From contig CAKSUT010000002.1 of the NCBI GenBank assembly GCA_934502885.1, forward strand, positions 248,001-312,000: a stretch of DNA of 64,000 nucleotides. The letters are read 5' to 3'. The stretch is from an uncultured Eubacteriales bacterium. GTDB lineage: Bacteria > Bacillota > Clostridia > Oscillospirales > CAG-382. Position 1 is the first letter of the stretch; each line of letters starts with the position of its first letter. The position numbers and the translations under genes were made by a program. This document shows, in pieces, positions 51,001-59,311 of the stretch. The notes beneath the pieces were generated by a model. It was not told the origin of the DNA. It saw only the letters and a list, made by a program, of their open reading frames with translations, and did no database searches.

Positions 51001-53067
51001 GGTTCTTTAACCGAAATAGAGCTTGGAAATCAGCGTTGGAGCGGAAAAGCGAAAACAGTTTCCGGAAGCACGGTTGTCACGGTAAACGGCGGTTCTTTCA
51101 GTTCGGCGACACCGCTCAAGTACACCGACCGCGACGTAAAGGGCGACGAGACACGTACAGGAAAGCACACCATTATCTTCAACAATGACACTTACAAATC
51201 CACCTACGACCTTTCCAAGACAGATTACATCATCAACGCAAACATCGGCGGCAGTGTAACGGCGATAAATCCCGGAACTGCGGACACCGCCCCCACATTT
51301 ATGCTTAAGGCAATCGGAAGTTATGACATATATGCGGATGGTAAGCTTGTCGGAAACGGCGAATGCACCTACACCCCCGAAACGGACGGTATTCACGAAA
51401 TACGCTTTGAGATACCGACATTCACCGTAACCTTTGACGCAAACGGAGGCACAGGTACAGTTCCCTCTCCCGTAACCGCAATCGAGGGTTCTGAGGTTGA
51501 CCTTTCCGCAACAGTCACTCTCACAAAAGACGGCTGCACCTTCCTCGGCTGGAACACCTCTCCCGACGCAAAGACGGCTCTTGAAAGCTTCAGTGTACCG
51601 GAGGGAGGTGCAACGCTCTACGCGGTTTGGATGAATACGGCAAATACGGTATTCGTAAATCCCGACGGAAGCGGAAAGCTCACGATAGGCACGCACGAAT
51701 TCGACGCAGTATCTACAATCACCGAAGCGGCGGAGGCTATCGGCACAAACGGCGGCACAATCTACTTCACCGGCACTGTCGGCAACGGCTCAGGCAACGA
51801 GCTGTTTAAGGCTCTCGAGAAGGTAAAGAACGGCAAGGTGATAATCGAGGGTGTCGGAGACAATGCGGAATTCAGCTTGCAATGCATGACGGTTATGTTC
51901 TTCTGTGACCTTGAATTCAGAAATCTCACGTTTACGATGGGTGTCAGCGACTGGTTCGGCTACTCGAACGGTCACAAAATCGTCATCGGCGAATACGGCA
52001 AGGAAAACGACGTAAGACTCCCCTCATCGCAGTTCATCCGTCTCTTCGGCGGCAGAAACGCAGTTACCGACATCACGATTAACAGCGGATACTTCATTGA
52101 AAAGTTCAGCCTTGCAAACTACAATGCATCTCTCACCGGCGACACGCTTCTCACGGTAAACGGCGGCACGTGGGTAAACGGAGTCAATGCCGGCTTCTAC
52201 AGCTTCAATTCTGCTGCCGCATTCACTCAAACCGGCAACTCCACGGTTATAATAAACGGCGGCAGCTTCACCTCTCCCAAGGTTGAGTGGAAATTCACGG
52301 CAAGTGTCACCGGCAAAAAGACAGTTATTTTCAACAACAACATCTTCTACGAAGCAGGCTTCACCGCTCCCGACGCAAACTATGTCATTATCTCCGAAAA
52401 GGGCGGTGCGGTATCGGTGAAGACAGTCGGCAACTCGTTCCTTGTAACTCCCGACGAAGGTCTCGTCCCTTACGTAAACGGCACGGCACTCACGGCGGAA
52501 GCTGACGGAAGCTATGTACTCACCCCGGAGGCTGACGGAGAATACTCGGTTTCCTACAAAGCGGCAAGCGCAAAGGTTGACGTTGACTTTGCGGTAAGCC
52601 TCGAAAGAGCGGCGACAGGCACATTCTACAACATCGAAGGCTACAACAGCGAGGCTCTTATTTCGGTAACGGACAGCGGTAATTCCGAAGTTTACGCAAT
52701 CACCGAAAAGGATGCGGCAGTTGTCTCAGACGCAAACGGCAAGGCGGTTCTCACGTTTACAGCCGAACTTGCTCCGGGTGAGTACACGCTTACCGTCAAA
52801 AAGAACGGCTACGTGGCATCAACTTCGGCGTTCTCCGCCTCGGAAGAAAGCGGCTCGGTGAAAGCGGTTCTCATCGGCGGCGATATCAAGAGTGCTTACG
52901 ACGATGTTTGCGGCGACGGCGTTGTTGACATTGACGACTTCATAAGAGTTATCCGTGCCTTCGATCCCGACAGCACCTCACTCTTCCGTGCGGTTACGGA
53001 CATCAACGAGGACAGACAGATAACCATCGAAGACCTTGCGATAATCAAAACCGGCTTTAAAAAGTAA
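48022..53067 (+). CDS. Giant secreted SGNH esterase with InlB-type repeats, beta-helix regions and dockerin-like end
   Basis: A 1681-residue secreted multidomain protein. After a signal peptide (1-29), residues about 40-265 are an SGNH hydrolase: Ser in YYGGSVTNGY, Asn in FAINDSYKGY, and Asp/His in DGCHPNAEGH. A beta-sandwich companion module follows (about 290-400), then two similar binding-like modules (420-745). InlB/Flg_new repeats (DLNGGEGTVPS near 752 and DANGGTGTVPSPV near 1138) each precede a stretch rich in NGGS/NGGT turns, predicted beta-helix. A Cna-B-like module (1530-1615) and a dockerin-like domain (CGDGVVDIDDFIRVIRAF, DINEDRQITIEDL) end the protein. SGNH enzymes deacetylate plant polysaccharides; the substrate here is unknown. 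Confidence 0.85.
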   Translation: MQKLMKALCMTLCILMCVSTMPVFIAGAEEYSFSYLQNTYSKIMAGETVNIAYYGGSVTNGYAGGGQDCQSNGKAWRSRTFQWFKDTFADTGATFVENHAALGGTGTGLNIYRADEHLYLGTDKAPDLIFIEFAINDSYKGYTYEQSAEYMEAIIRKLYKNDPYIDIVIVLTTDNGKKDTEFVNAKAHADVAAKYDIPVVWVGAQIYRFLRELNGGNDITNVNGEPWSTYFADGCHPNAEGHAKYTEYIVNDILVPNLTADGLNLDPSKRTAKVMPEGTPLYHNGRYVDSYGTTAGKVDGFKSYSFGSDGSKIYANTPGASFSVNFHGTGFGIIYTASPSNGIVVYNVDGGAFSSKNLYNSGSGTNHVMLVSGLAEGDHTLNLIFRKSASGSYLAIQKFLVDGDPGKTPLTFGEPPTNSPNNEVYIADITLAPNELNTVISGGGYTNTGATMVVEESIVDDVDTIKYVPNAESSDIIASDCYNSKLRSVSIPEYKYVTIGYHYKVEEGVTPSAKGMTINFLRNPGTGKTFAATNANTLLINKSDELIFDITGMAAEGVSGNLNQFHFYPFGGKKGSETSIGEVMYVKYMTFHANYPYDESPVSVDLSSLTVSGAAFESKTFDGEDVLSVTANGGTANVSASGLESLRLLPSVYKYAMVEYYAENTESVRPILRISSLDNGEFETESVALSNGAWKKAIFNLSDISSVNGQKNYYKDLMFMPFGSLSADNGTVNIKSLTFCSAYPDPDAEFEISFDLNGGEGTVPSNVTAKLGSKVSLPSCNAVKEGYVFAGWSETPDGEIITDYYMPENGATLYAAWAEQKTVFVSADSETISYGGKTNTVDYTSLSEALNALGKDGGTVVMTGTQTFTDLNSVTANALSIKVIGADGTAVLEGFNSNINLKAPTVFENIKFVATASGNPYFFAQSYRFTLGKGCTFATTASGTEVAKRFELIGGSSSKDTVNVTIDSKNTFGVVAALYESAFNGTVYFTINDGSLTEIELGNQRWSGKAKTVSGSTVVTVNGGSFSSATPLKYTDRDVKGDETRTGKHTIIFNNDTYKSTYDLSKTDYIINANIGGSVTAINPGTADTAPTFMLKAIGSYDIYADGKLVGNGECTYTPETDGIHEIRFEIPTFTVTFDANGGTGTVPSPVTAIEGSEVDLSATVTLTKDGCTFLGWNTSPDAKTALESFSVPEGGATLYAVWMNTANTVFVNPDGSGKLTIGTHEFDAVSTITEAAEAIGTNGGTIYFTGTVGNGSGNELFKALEKVKNGKVIIEGVGDNAEFSLQCMTVMFFCDLEFRNLTFTMGVSDWFGYSNGHKIVIGEYGKENDVRLPSSQFIRLFGGRNAVTDITINSGYFIEKFSLANYNASLTGDTLLTVNGGTWVNGVNAGFYSFNSAAAFTQTGNSTVIINGGSFTSPKVEWKFTASVTGKKTVIFNNNIFYEAGFTAPDANYVIISEKGGAVSVKTVGNSFLVTPDEGLVPYVNGTALTAEADGSYVLTPEADGEYSVSYKAASAKVDVDFAVSLERAATGTFYNIEGYNSEALISVTDSGNSEVYAITEKDAAVVSDANGKAVLTFTAELAPGEYTLTVKKNGYVASTSAFSASEESGSVKAVLIGGDIKSAYDDVCGDGVVDIDDFIRVIRAFDPDSTSLFRAVTDINEDRQITIEDLAIIKTGFKK

Positions 53068-53086
53068 AGTGCAAAAAGCGCACAGC

Positions 53087-53118
53087 GTCCCCCGTTTGTT
53101 TGCGGGGGATGTTTTTTT
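53087..53118 (+). terminator. Terminator after the 1681-residue gene
   Basis: CCCCCG (53089-53094) pairs with CGGGGG (53103-53108) and is followed by TTTTTTT. Confidence 0.88.
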
Positions 53119-53141
53119 ATCAAAATATGTGTGTGTTACCA

Positions 53142-53236
53142 TGCAAAATTTTGCTGTAAAAATGCAAGAATCATGCAAAATATCAAAATCACCCCCTGTT
53201 TTTGCAAAATACACCATAGAAATTATTTTTGCAAGA
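53142..53236. promoter_or_regulatory. Cluster of five TGCAA(A/G)A elements
   Basis: TGCAARA occurs at 53142, 53163, 53174, 53203 and 53230. The first is part of the perfect 12-bp palindrome GCAAAATTTTGC (53143-53154). The first three are spaced by 21 and 11 bp, close to whole helical turns. Confidence 0.45.
53200..53209. promoter_or_regulatory. TTTTGCAAAA palindrome, copy 3
   Basis: Third occurrence of the 10-bp palindrome, upstream of the 1476-residue gene and 8 bp before its weak -35. Confidence 0.5.
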
Positions 53237-53245
53237 GTGTATAAT
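53217..53245 (+). promoter_or_regulatory. Probable activator-dependent promoter of the 1476-residue gene
   Basis: TATAAT (53240-53245) has only TAGAAA (53217-53222) at the -35 position, 17 bp upstream. A poor -35 beside repeated elements suggests that an activator is needed. Confidence 0.5.
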
Positions 53246-53284
53246 ATTAGGTGGTAAAATTTTTACACAAAAGGAGAGAAACCC

Positions 53285-56200
53285 ATGAAGAAACTGCTTG
53301 TTACCATTCTTGCATTCGCTCTGTGTTTTGCGCAGGCGTCCTTTACGCTTCCCGTATCGGCGGCTGACGATGTGATAACGGAGCTCACAAACCTTCCCCA
53401 AAGGATTCGCAGAATAACCGAAGCCACAACGATAACGGCATCCGACACAGTCTCGGGTACAAACATTGAAGGTCTCACCCTCACTCCCGTTTGGCAGGGC
53501 AAGAACTTCGCCTTCGGAGAGTCGCTCGCCGGCAAGGGTGGAACGCTTCTCGAGTACACGGCGACCTACACAGCCCCCGAGGGATATGTGTTCTCGTCCG
53601 CTCTCGCAGAGAATGAAAACACCTCCCTTTCCGAGGACGCAAAGGTACTCACCTTCACGCTTTACACCTATGTTATACCGAAAAATGCGGTGTACATAGA
53701 CGACAGCGGAAGCGACAGGACCGAAGACTACGCCGAGGGCAACTACGAAAAGCCCTACAAGACGCTTGCAAAGGCGGCGACCGCTCTCGACGGAAACGGT
53801 GTTATCGTCATAAAAGAAACGGTATCCGCTTCGGGCGACTTCGGCGCAGCAGGTCAGAATTTCACCATTGTGGGCTATGACGAAAACTCGGTTCTCAGCG
53901 TTCCCGGCTCTCTCAGAATCAGAGCAAGCACCGTTATCCGTGACCTCACGATAAGCTACAACACCAAGCCCACCATAGGTATATACTGCATGGGAAGCCG
54001 TGTTGTTTTCGGCGACGAACACTACAGCGACCTCACGATAACAACCTCCGACAATGTTTCACGTCAGCTTATGGCGACCGGCGACGGCGGCACATACACC
54101 GGAAGCGACATTACGATAAACAGCGGTACATTTGACAATGTTTACCTTTCCGGCTGGAACGCAACGAATGTGAACGGCGACGTCAAGTGGACGATAAACG
54201 GCGGCACGATAAATTATTTTTACGGCGGTCTCCACTGCGGAAACAGCAGTGTAACTCACAACCTCAGCGGTAACATTGACATCACGGTGAACGGCGGCGT
54301 ATTCACCAACAACTTTGTCTTCGGCAACGTCGGTGCAAACAGCACAATGGTCGGAGACATCAATGTAACGATAAACGGCGGCAAATTCTCCAAACCGCTT
54401 TACGGCATGGGCAACGGAAACGCACCGTTTGACGGCAACATGACGCTCAAAATAACGGACGGCGAATTTCTCGGCAGCATAATTCCGTCCAACGGAAATT
54501 TTTCCGAAAGCTCGACCGTGACGGTTGATTACACCGACTACACCGGTGACAAGGACGCTCTTCTTTCAAAAATCAGAGCGACCGGCGTAAATACGATTCT
54601 CGGTCCCGTATACTACATCGACTCCGCAAACGGCAGTGACTCCGGCACAGGCACGTCCGCAGACGACGCATTTGCGACAATCTCGACCGCTTTCTCGAAG
54701 TTTACCGAAACGGTAGGCGGTAAAATCATCATCTGCGGCGACTACGAGCCGAAAAAGAGCGGTTTTAACGACAAAGCCGGCAGAGCGAAGGTAACGATTA
54801 TGGGTCTTGACGAAAATGCGCGTCTCTTTTTCGACAAGAGTATCGGAGTAAAGAGCGAAACCGTGTTTGAAAATCTTATCATTCACGTTGCTTCAAAATT
54901 CACTTCGTTCCGTGCGGAAAACTGCAAGCTCACTCTCGGCTACGGTCTCACCACAACATATGGCGATGATCCCAATACAGTCGGCAATCTTCAGCCGACC
55001 GGCACGGCATACAACGGTGTGCATGACGGAGTTGACATGACAATTTGCAGCGGTGAATACGGTCTCACGTTCGGTACCGAGCTTGGCGCTCCCCGTGTCA
55101 ACGGCGACATCAACTGGACTATAAACGGCGGCAGTATTTCAAAGGGTTCGTTCTTTCTCGGTTCATACAGCAGCGAGCCGCAAAGTGCGACAAACGACGG
55201 TGCTATAAAAGGAGACATAAACCTCACGGTAAACGGCGGCACGATAAGTCAGCCAATTATCACGAACAGTGCCTATGCTCCCATTGACGGCGACGTAAAC
55301 GTTGTAATAAACGGCGGTTTGATTTCCGGCTCGATAAACCTCGGTGCAGAGAAATCCTCCTCTATTACAAAGACCTTCGGCGACACCGAATACACCTACA
55401 ATCCCGGTATCGAGGGCAATGTTAACGTCGAAATCAACGGAGGAAATATCTCCGGCAGAATCAGCACCAAGAACAGAATCGGCGGCGTAAAGGTTCTCGT
55501 TGCCAATAACGGCATTCACCCTCCCATTTCCGAAAACACCTTCGACTGGTGCGTTTACAGTCAGCCGAACGGAACGGTAAAGGCGATAATCGGAGAGAAC
55601 AAGGAGATCAAGTTCTCTATCACTCCCAAGAGTGCGGCTCTCCCGATTATCATAGACGGTGAAGAAGTCGAAAAGACCTCCGACGGTCTCTACACTCTCG
55701 CAAAGGGTGCGCACACGGTAAGCTTTGACAAGAGCCAGGCACTTTCTGCGGCGTTCTACGTAACACCTCCCACGTACGGCATCAAGCCTATAACGGAGAT
55801 CGTAAAACCCGGCGGTGCGAACAATTTCGGCGAGGTCGGCAACTGCACGGCAAGCGGCATTAAGTGGACACCGTCCGACGCAACCTTTAAGTACGACACG
55901 GAGTACACCGCCGAAATCGTGCTTTCGTCCGAGTCCGAGGGACTTACCTTCACGGCAGAGAACATTGAAAGCGGCATAAACATCAACAGCAAGAACTCCG
56001 GCAACACCTACTCGAGATTTACCGCAGAGCTTAACGAGGATGCGGACAAGGTCACGGTGAAGATTTACTTCGACGCTATCCCAACTCCAACGCCCGAGAA
56101 CACTAAGCAGACAATCTCCGGAAAGTTCACGACTCTCAGAAGCGGCACAAGCCTGCATGAAACAACCGTCACTCTCGAAAACGCTGACGGCGTTGTAAAC

Positions 56201-57715
56201 ACTCTCACCGCAGCCGAAAACGGCACGTCAGGAAGCTACAAATTTGCGGAAGTACCGATAGGCACATACAAAATAACAATAAGCAAGCCCGGATATCTCG
56301 ATTACGTTTACGAAAATATCCACGTAACACCCGACAGAAACATCGAGCTTGACGCAGGTCTTCTTGTTACCGGCGATGTTGACGGCGGTTCAGACGGCGG
56401 TGACGGCAAGGTAGACGCCTCCGACTTCATCCGCATAATAAGAGGCTTCGACCCCAATGCCGGCGCAAGCATCAAGACCGCCGCTGACATAAATGAGGAC
56501 GGGTATATTACCATTGAGGACCTTGTTCTTGTAAAAACAGAGCATGGAAAGTCCACGGCGCTCGATTCGACGCATGACGAAAATTCACGCACCATGGCGT
56601 TTGCCAACACCCGTTACAAGCTCGAGGTCGAAAAGAAGCTGAACATCGGCTTCATCGGCGGCTCGATAACCGCAAACGGCGGAAACAAGTTCTACGGTTT
56701 TGACGAACAGGTATACGACACAATGCGCCGTGAATTCCCCGACGCCGAGATAAACTACGTTCAGGCAGGTATCGGCAACACCGGTTCAAACTTCGGTATA
56801 TTCAGACTCGAGAGTCAGCTCATGAGAAAGACCTCAAATATGCCCGACCTTGTGTTCCTCGAATACGCCGTAAACGACTTTAACACCTTCGGCACGGCAC
56901 ACATTGAAATGCTCATGGAGAGCCTTATACTCAACGTTTACCGCATAAATCCGAATGCCGATATTGCGATAATCCTCACCGCCCTCAACGGCTACGACAA
57001 CCCGAGAGCGGCACACATAAAGGTTGCGGAGCATTATGGCATACCGGTAATCGATGTCGGTCGTCCCTCGGGCAGACTCAACGCCGCTGTAGGCGACTGC
57101 AAGATAACGACCAACGACAACCTCCACCCCAACACTCCCGGCTATGAGCTTTACTGCAAGATTATCACCGACCGTCTTCTCCCCTATCTCCACGGCGAGG
57201 AAGGGTATGCGGAGGACTCCGAATTAAAGCTTGAAGCAAGAACTCTCCCCTCACGTCTTGCAGAAAACTGCATAACAAACCCGAAGTTCATCTCTCCGGC
57301 TGACAGCAGTGTTATAAAGACAGGCACGTGGGCAACGACCTCCGTATCCGAAACTAACACTCTCAGCGGTTGCTGTGTAGAGTCTGCGACAAAGGGCGAC
57401 ACAATGACCTTCACCTACAACGGCTCAAGCTTCGGCTTCATCTTCCGCAAGGGAACGAACATCGGCGTCATGGAGTATCAGATAGACGGCGGCGAATGGA
57501 AGCTCTTCAACGCAAACCACCATCAGCAGGGCTACACTCACTATCAGACCTACTACATTGAGGACAATCTCCCCACCGGCGAGCATACCGTGACGGTACG
57601 TGTTCCCGGATACAAGTACAACGGTCAGTCCCACCCCATCGCCTCCGAGCTTACTGCGTCCGACACAGACATAAACGTCGGAATTGCGGCTCTGCTCTAC
57701 AATGCGGCGGACTGA
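53285..57715 (+). CDS. Giant secreted protein with beta-helix regions, internal dockerin-like module and C-terminal SGNH esterase
   Basis: A 1476-residue secreted protein. After a signal peptide (1-27) come two regions rich in WTINGG/TVNGG turns (about 135-440 and 445-800), predicted beta-helices. A Cna-B-like module (about 940-1025) is followed by an internal dockerin-like domain near 1030-1090 (DASDFIRIIRGFDPNAG, DINEDGYITIEDL). An SGNH hydrolase follows (about 1118-1300: FIGGSITANGG, AGIGNTGS, LEYAVNDF, NDNLHPNTPG), then the same beta-sandwich companion module as in the upstream gene (1345-1476). Dockerins are usually terminal, so the internal position is unusual. It is transcribed after a terminator, from its own promoter. 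Confidence 0.85.
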   Translation: MKKLLVTILAFALCFAQASFTLPVSAADDVITELTNLPQRIRRITEATTITASDTVSGTNIEGLTLTPVWQGKNFAFGESLAGKGGTLLEYTATYTAPEGYVFSSALAENENTSLSEDAKVLTFTLYTYVIPKNAVYIDDSGSDRTEDYAEGNYEKPYKTLAKAATALDGNGVIVIKETVSASGDFGAAGQNFTIVGYDENSVLSVPGSLRIRASTVIRDLTISYNTKPTIGIYCMGSRVVFGDEHYSDLTITTSDNVSRQLMATGDGGTYTGSDITINSGTFDNVYLSGWNATNVNGDVKWTINGGTINYFYGGLHCGNSSVTHNLSGNIDITVNGGVFTNNFVFGNVGANSTMVGDINVTINGGKFSKPLYGMGNGNAPFDGNMTLKITDGEFLGSIIPSNGNFSESSTVTVDYTDYTGDKDALLSKIRATGVNTILGPVYYIDSANGSDSGTGTSADDAFATISTAFSKFTETVGGKIIICGDYEPKKSGFNDKAGRAKVTIMGLDENARLFFDKSIGVKSETVFENLIIHVASKFTSFRAENCKLTLGYGLTTTYGDDPNTVGNLQPTGTAYNGVHDGVDMTICSGEYGLTFGTELGAPRVNGDINWTINGGSISKGSFFLGSYSSEPQSATNDGAIKGDINLTVNGGTISQPIITNSAYAPIDGDVNVVINGGLISGSINLGAEKSSSITKTFGDTEYTYNPGIEGNVNVEINGGNISGRISTKNRIGGVKVLVANNGIHPPISENTFDWCVYSQPNGTVKAIIGENKEIKFSITPKSAALPIIIDGEEVEKTSDGLYTLAKGAHTVSFDKSQALSAAFYVTPPTYGIKPITEIVKPGGANNFGEVGNCTASGIKWTPSDATFKYDTEYTAEIVLSSESEGLTFTAENIESGININSKNSGNTYSRFTAELNEDADKVTVKIYFDAIPTPTPENTKQTISGKFTTLRSGTSLHETTVTLENADGVVNTLTAAENGTSGSYKFAEVPIGTYKITISKPGYLDYVYENIHVTPDRNIELDAGLLVTGDVDGGSDGGDGKVDASDFIRIIRGFDPNAGASIKTAADINEDGYITIEDLVLVKTEHGKSTALDSTHDENSRTMAFANTRYKLEVEKKLNIGFIGGSITANGGNKFYGFDEQVYDTMRREFPDAEINYVQAGIGNTGSNFGIFRLESQLMRKTSNMPDLVFLEYAVNDFNTFGTAHIEMLMESLILNVYRINPNADIAIILTALNGYDNPRAAHIKVAEHYGIPVIDVGRPSGRLNAAVGDCKITTNDNLHPNTPGYELYCKIITDRLLPYLHGEEGYAEDSELKLEARTLPSRLAENCITNPKFISPADSSVIKTGTWATTSVSETNTLSGCCVESATKGDTMTFTYNGSSFGFIFRKGTNIGVMEYQIDGGEWKLFNANHHQQGYTHYQTYYIEDNLPTGEHTVTVRVPGYKYNGQSHPIASELTASDTDINVGIAALLYNAAD

Positions 57716-57745
57716 GCGGCAAGGCAAAAACATAATGTAAATGTG

Positions 57746-57776
57746 CCTCCGGCGTGAAGAGCGTCGGAGGTTTTTT
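57746..57776 (+). terminator. Terminator after the 1476-residue gene
   Basis: CCTCCGGCG (57746-57754) pairs with CGTCGGAGG (57762-57770), 9 bp with one G-U pair, followed by TTTTTT. Confidence 0.9.
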
Positions 57777-57792
57777 GTTGCGCTACGGCATG

Positions 57793-57823
57793 GAAAAAGA
57801 GCCGAACCGTGAAGTCCGACTCT
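57793..57823 (-). terminator. Terminator of asnS
   Basis: On the minus strand AGAGTCGGAC pairs with GTTCGGCTCT (57814-57823 with 57798-57807), 10 bp with two G-U pairs, followed by TTTTTCC. Confidence 0.85.
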
Positions 57824-57844
57824 GTCTCATTATTTAAACCTATA

Positions 57845-59239
57845 TCAATACTCTGCGTTTCCGACCGTTCTGGGGTACGGGATAACGTCTCTGATGTTCG
57901 ACACGCCCGTGATATACATTATGATTCGCTCGAAGCCGAGACCGTATCCGGCGTGCTTTGTACCACCGTATTTGCGGAGGTTGACGTACCACCAATAATC
58001 CTCTTCACGGAGTCCAAGCTCATCCATACGTGCCTTGAGAACATCGAGGCGCTCTTCTCTCTGGCTTCCGCCGATAATCTCTCCGACACCGGGAACAAGA
58101 AGGTCCATCGCGGCAACGGTCTTGCCGTCGTCATTCATACGCATATAGAAGGACTTTATCTCCTTCGGGTAGTCGATAACAAACACCGGCTTCTTGAAGA
58201 TATGCTCTGTGAGATATCTTTCATGCTCTGTCTGGAGGTCACAGCCCCACGAAACGGGGTACTGGAACTTTTCGCCGGACTTTTCGAGAAGCTCAACCGC
58301 TTCCGTGTACGTAACCTTTACGTAGTCGCTGTTTACAAGGGCGGTGAGTCTTTCGAGAAGTGTTGTGTCAACAAACTTGTTGAAGAACTCTATTTCCTGC
58401 GGACACTTCTCCATGACCTTGGTAACAATGTACTTTATCATATCCCACGCAAGCTGCATATTGTCGTTGAGGTCTGCGAAAGCAATCTCGGGTTCTATCA
58501 TCCAAAATTCTGCTGCGTGTCTTGCGGTATTGGAGTTTTCCGCACGGAAAGTAGGACCGAAAGTATAGATGTTGCCGAATGCCATTGCAAAGGTTTCGCC
58601 CTCAAGCTGTCCGGAAACGGTGAGGTTGGAAGATTTGCCGAAGAAATCCTTCGTATAGTCAACCTTTCCGTCTTCAGTCTTGGGAACGTTGTCCATATCA
58701 AGAGTCGTAACTCTGAACATCTCTCCCGCACCCTCGCAGTCGGAACCGGTGATAAGAGGAGTGTGTACGTAAACGAAGCCTCTCGAATTGAAGAACTCGT
58801 GTATCGCGAACGCAACCTCGCTTCTCACTCTGAACACTGCCGAGAAAAGGTTGGTTCTCGGGCGAAGGTATGCTATCTCACGCAAAAATTCAAGGCTGTG
58901 CTTCTTCTTCTGGAGGGGGTAATCGGGAGTCGAGGTACCCTCAACCTCTACAGAAGCCGCTTTCAGCTCAAAGGGCTGTTTCATCTCGGGAGTGAGCGTT
59001 ACGACGCCCGTAACAACAACCGCACTTCCGACGTTAAGCTTTGCTATCTCGTCGTAATTTGCAAGGTTCTCTCTCTCGAAAACGACCTGAATACCCTTAA
59101 AGGAGCTTCCGTCGTTGAGGTCGATAAATCCGAAAGCCTTGCTGTCTCTGACGCTTCTTACCCACCCGCCGAGAGTCACTGTCTTGCCGCCGAAGCTCTG
59201 CATATCGGCGTAGATCTGTCTTATCTCTGTTCTTTTCAT
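57845..59239 (-). CDS. asnS: Asparagine--tRNA ligase
   Basis: AsnRS charges tRNA-Asn. The 464-residue class IIb enzyme has an N-terminal OB-fold anticodon-binding domain (VTLGGWVRSVRDSKAFGFID near 20-39), motif 2 with TFRAENSNTARHAAEFWMIE near 225-244 and motif 3 in GYGLGFERIIMYITG near 432-446, followed by the AsnRS-type end IRDVIPYPRTVGNAEY. The motif 2 residues and the end favour Asn over Asp specificity. It follows livF after 72 bp containing only a hairpin without a T run, so transcription may continue from the liv operon. Confidence 0.96.
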   Translation of the reverse strand: MKRTEIRQIYADMQSFGGKTVTLGGWVRSVRDSKAFGFIDLNDGSSFKGIQVVFERENLANYDEIAKLNVGSAVVVTGVVTLTPEMKQPFELKAASVEVEGTSTPDYPLQKKKHSLEFLREIAYLRPRTNLFSAVFRVRSEVAFAIHEFFNSRGFVYVHTPLITGSDCEGAGEMFRVTTLDMDNVPKTEDGKVDYTKDFFGKSSNLTVSGQLEGETFAMAFGNIYTFGPTFRAENSNTARHAAEFWMIEPEIAFADLNDNMQLAWDMIKYIVTKVMEKCPQEIEFFNKFVDTTLLERLTALVNSDYVKVTYTEAVELLEKSGEKFQYPVSWGCDLQTEHERYLTEHIFKKPVFVIDYPKEIKSFYMRMNDDGKTVAAMDLLVPGVGEIIGGSQREERLDVLKARMDELGLREEDYWWYVNLRKYGGTKHAGYGLGFERIIMYITGVSNIRDVIPYPRTVGNAEY

Positions 59240-59286
59240 TATGCACTTTCCTTTCAGGAGGGCAATTCGCTCTCCGAATATTGCAG

Positions 59287-59307
59287 TTGCCGTACCGCCG
59301 ACGGCAA
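59287..59307 (-). other. Intercistronic hairpin between livF and asnS
   Basis: TTGCCGT (59287-59293) pairs with ACGGCAA (59301-59307). On the minus strand no T run follows, so it may be a processing or partial termination site. Confidence 0.45.
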
Positions 59308-59311
59308 GGAA

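Noticed and set aside
50300..55500. Recurrent NGG-type segments in the two giant genes, considered as DNA repeats.
   Set aside because: The similarity is at protein level with varied codons and irregular spacing, typical of beta-helix turns, and not a tandem DNA repeat or CRISPR array.
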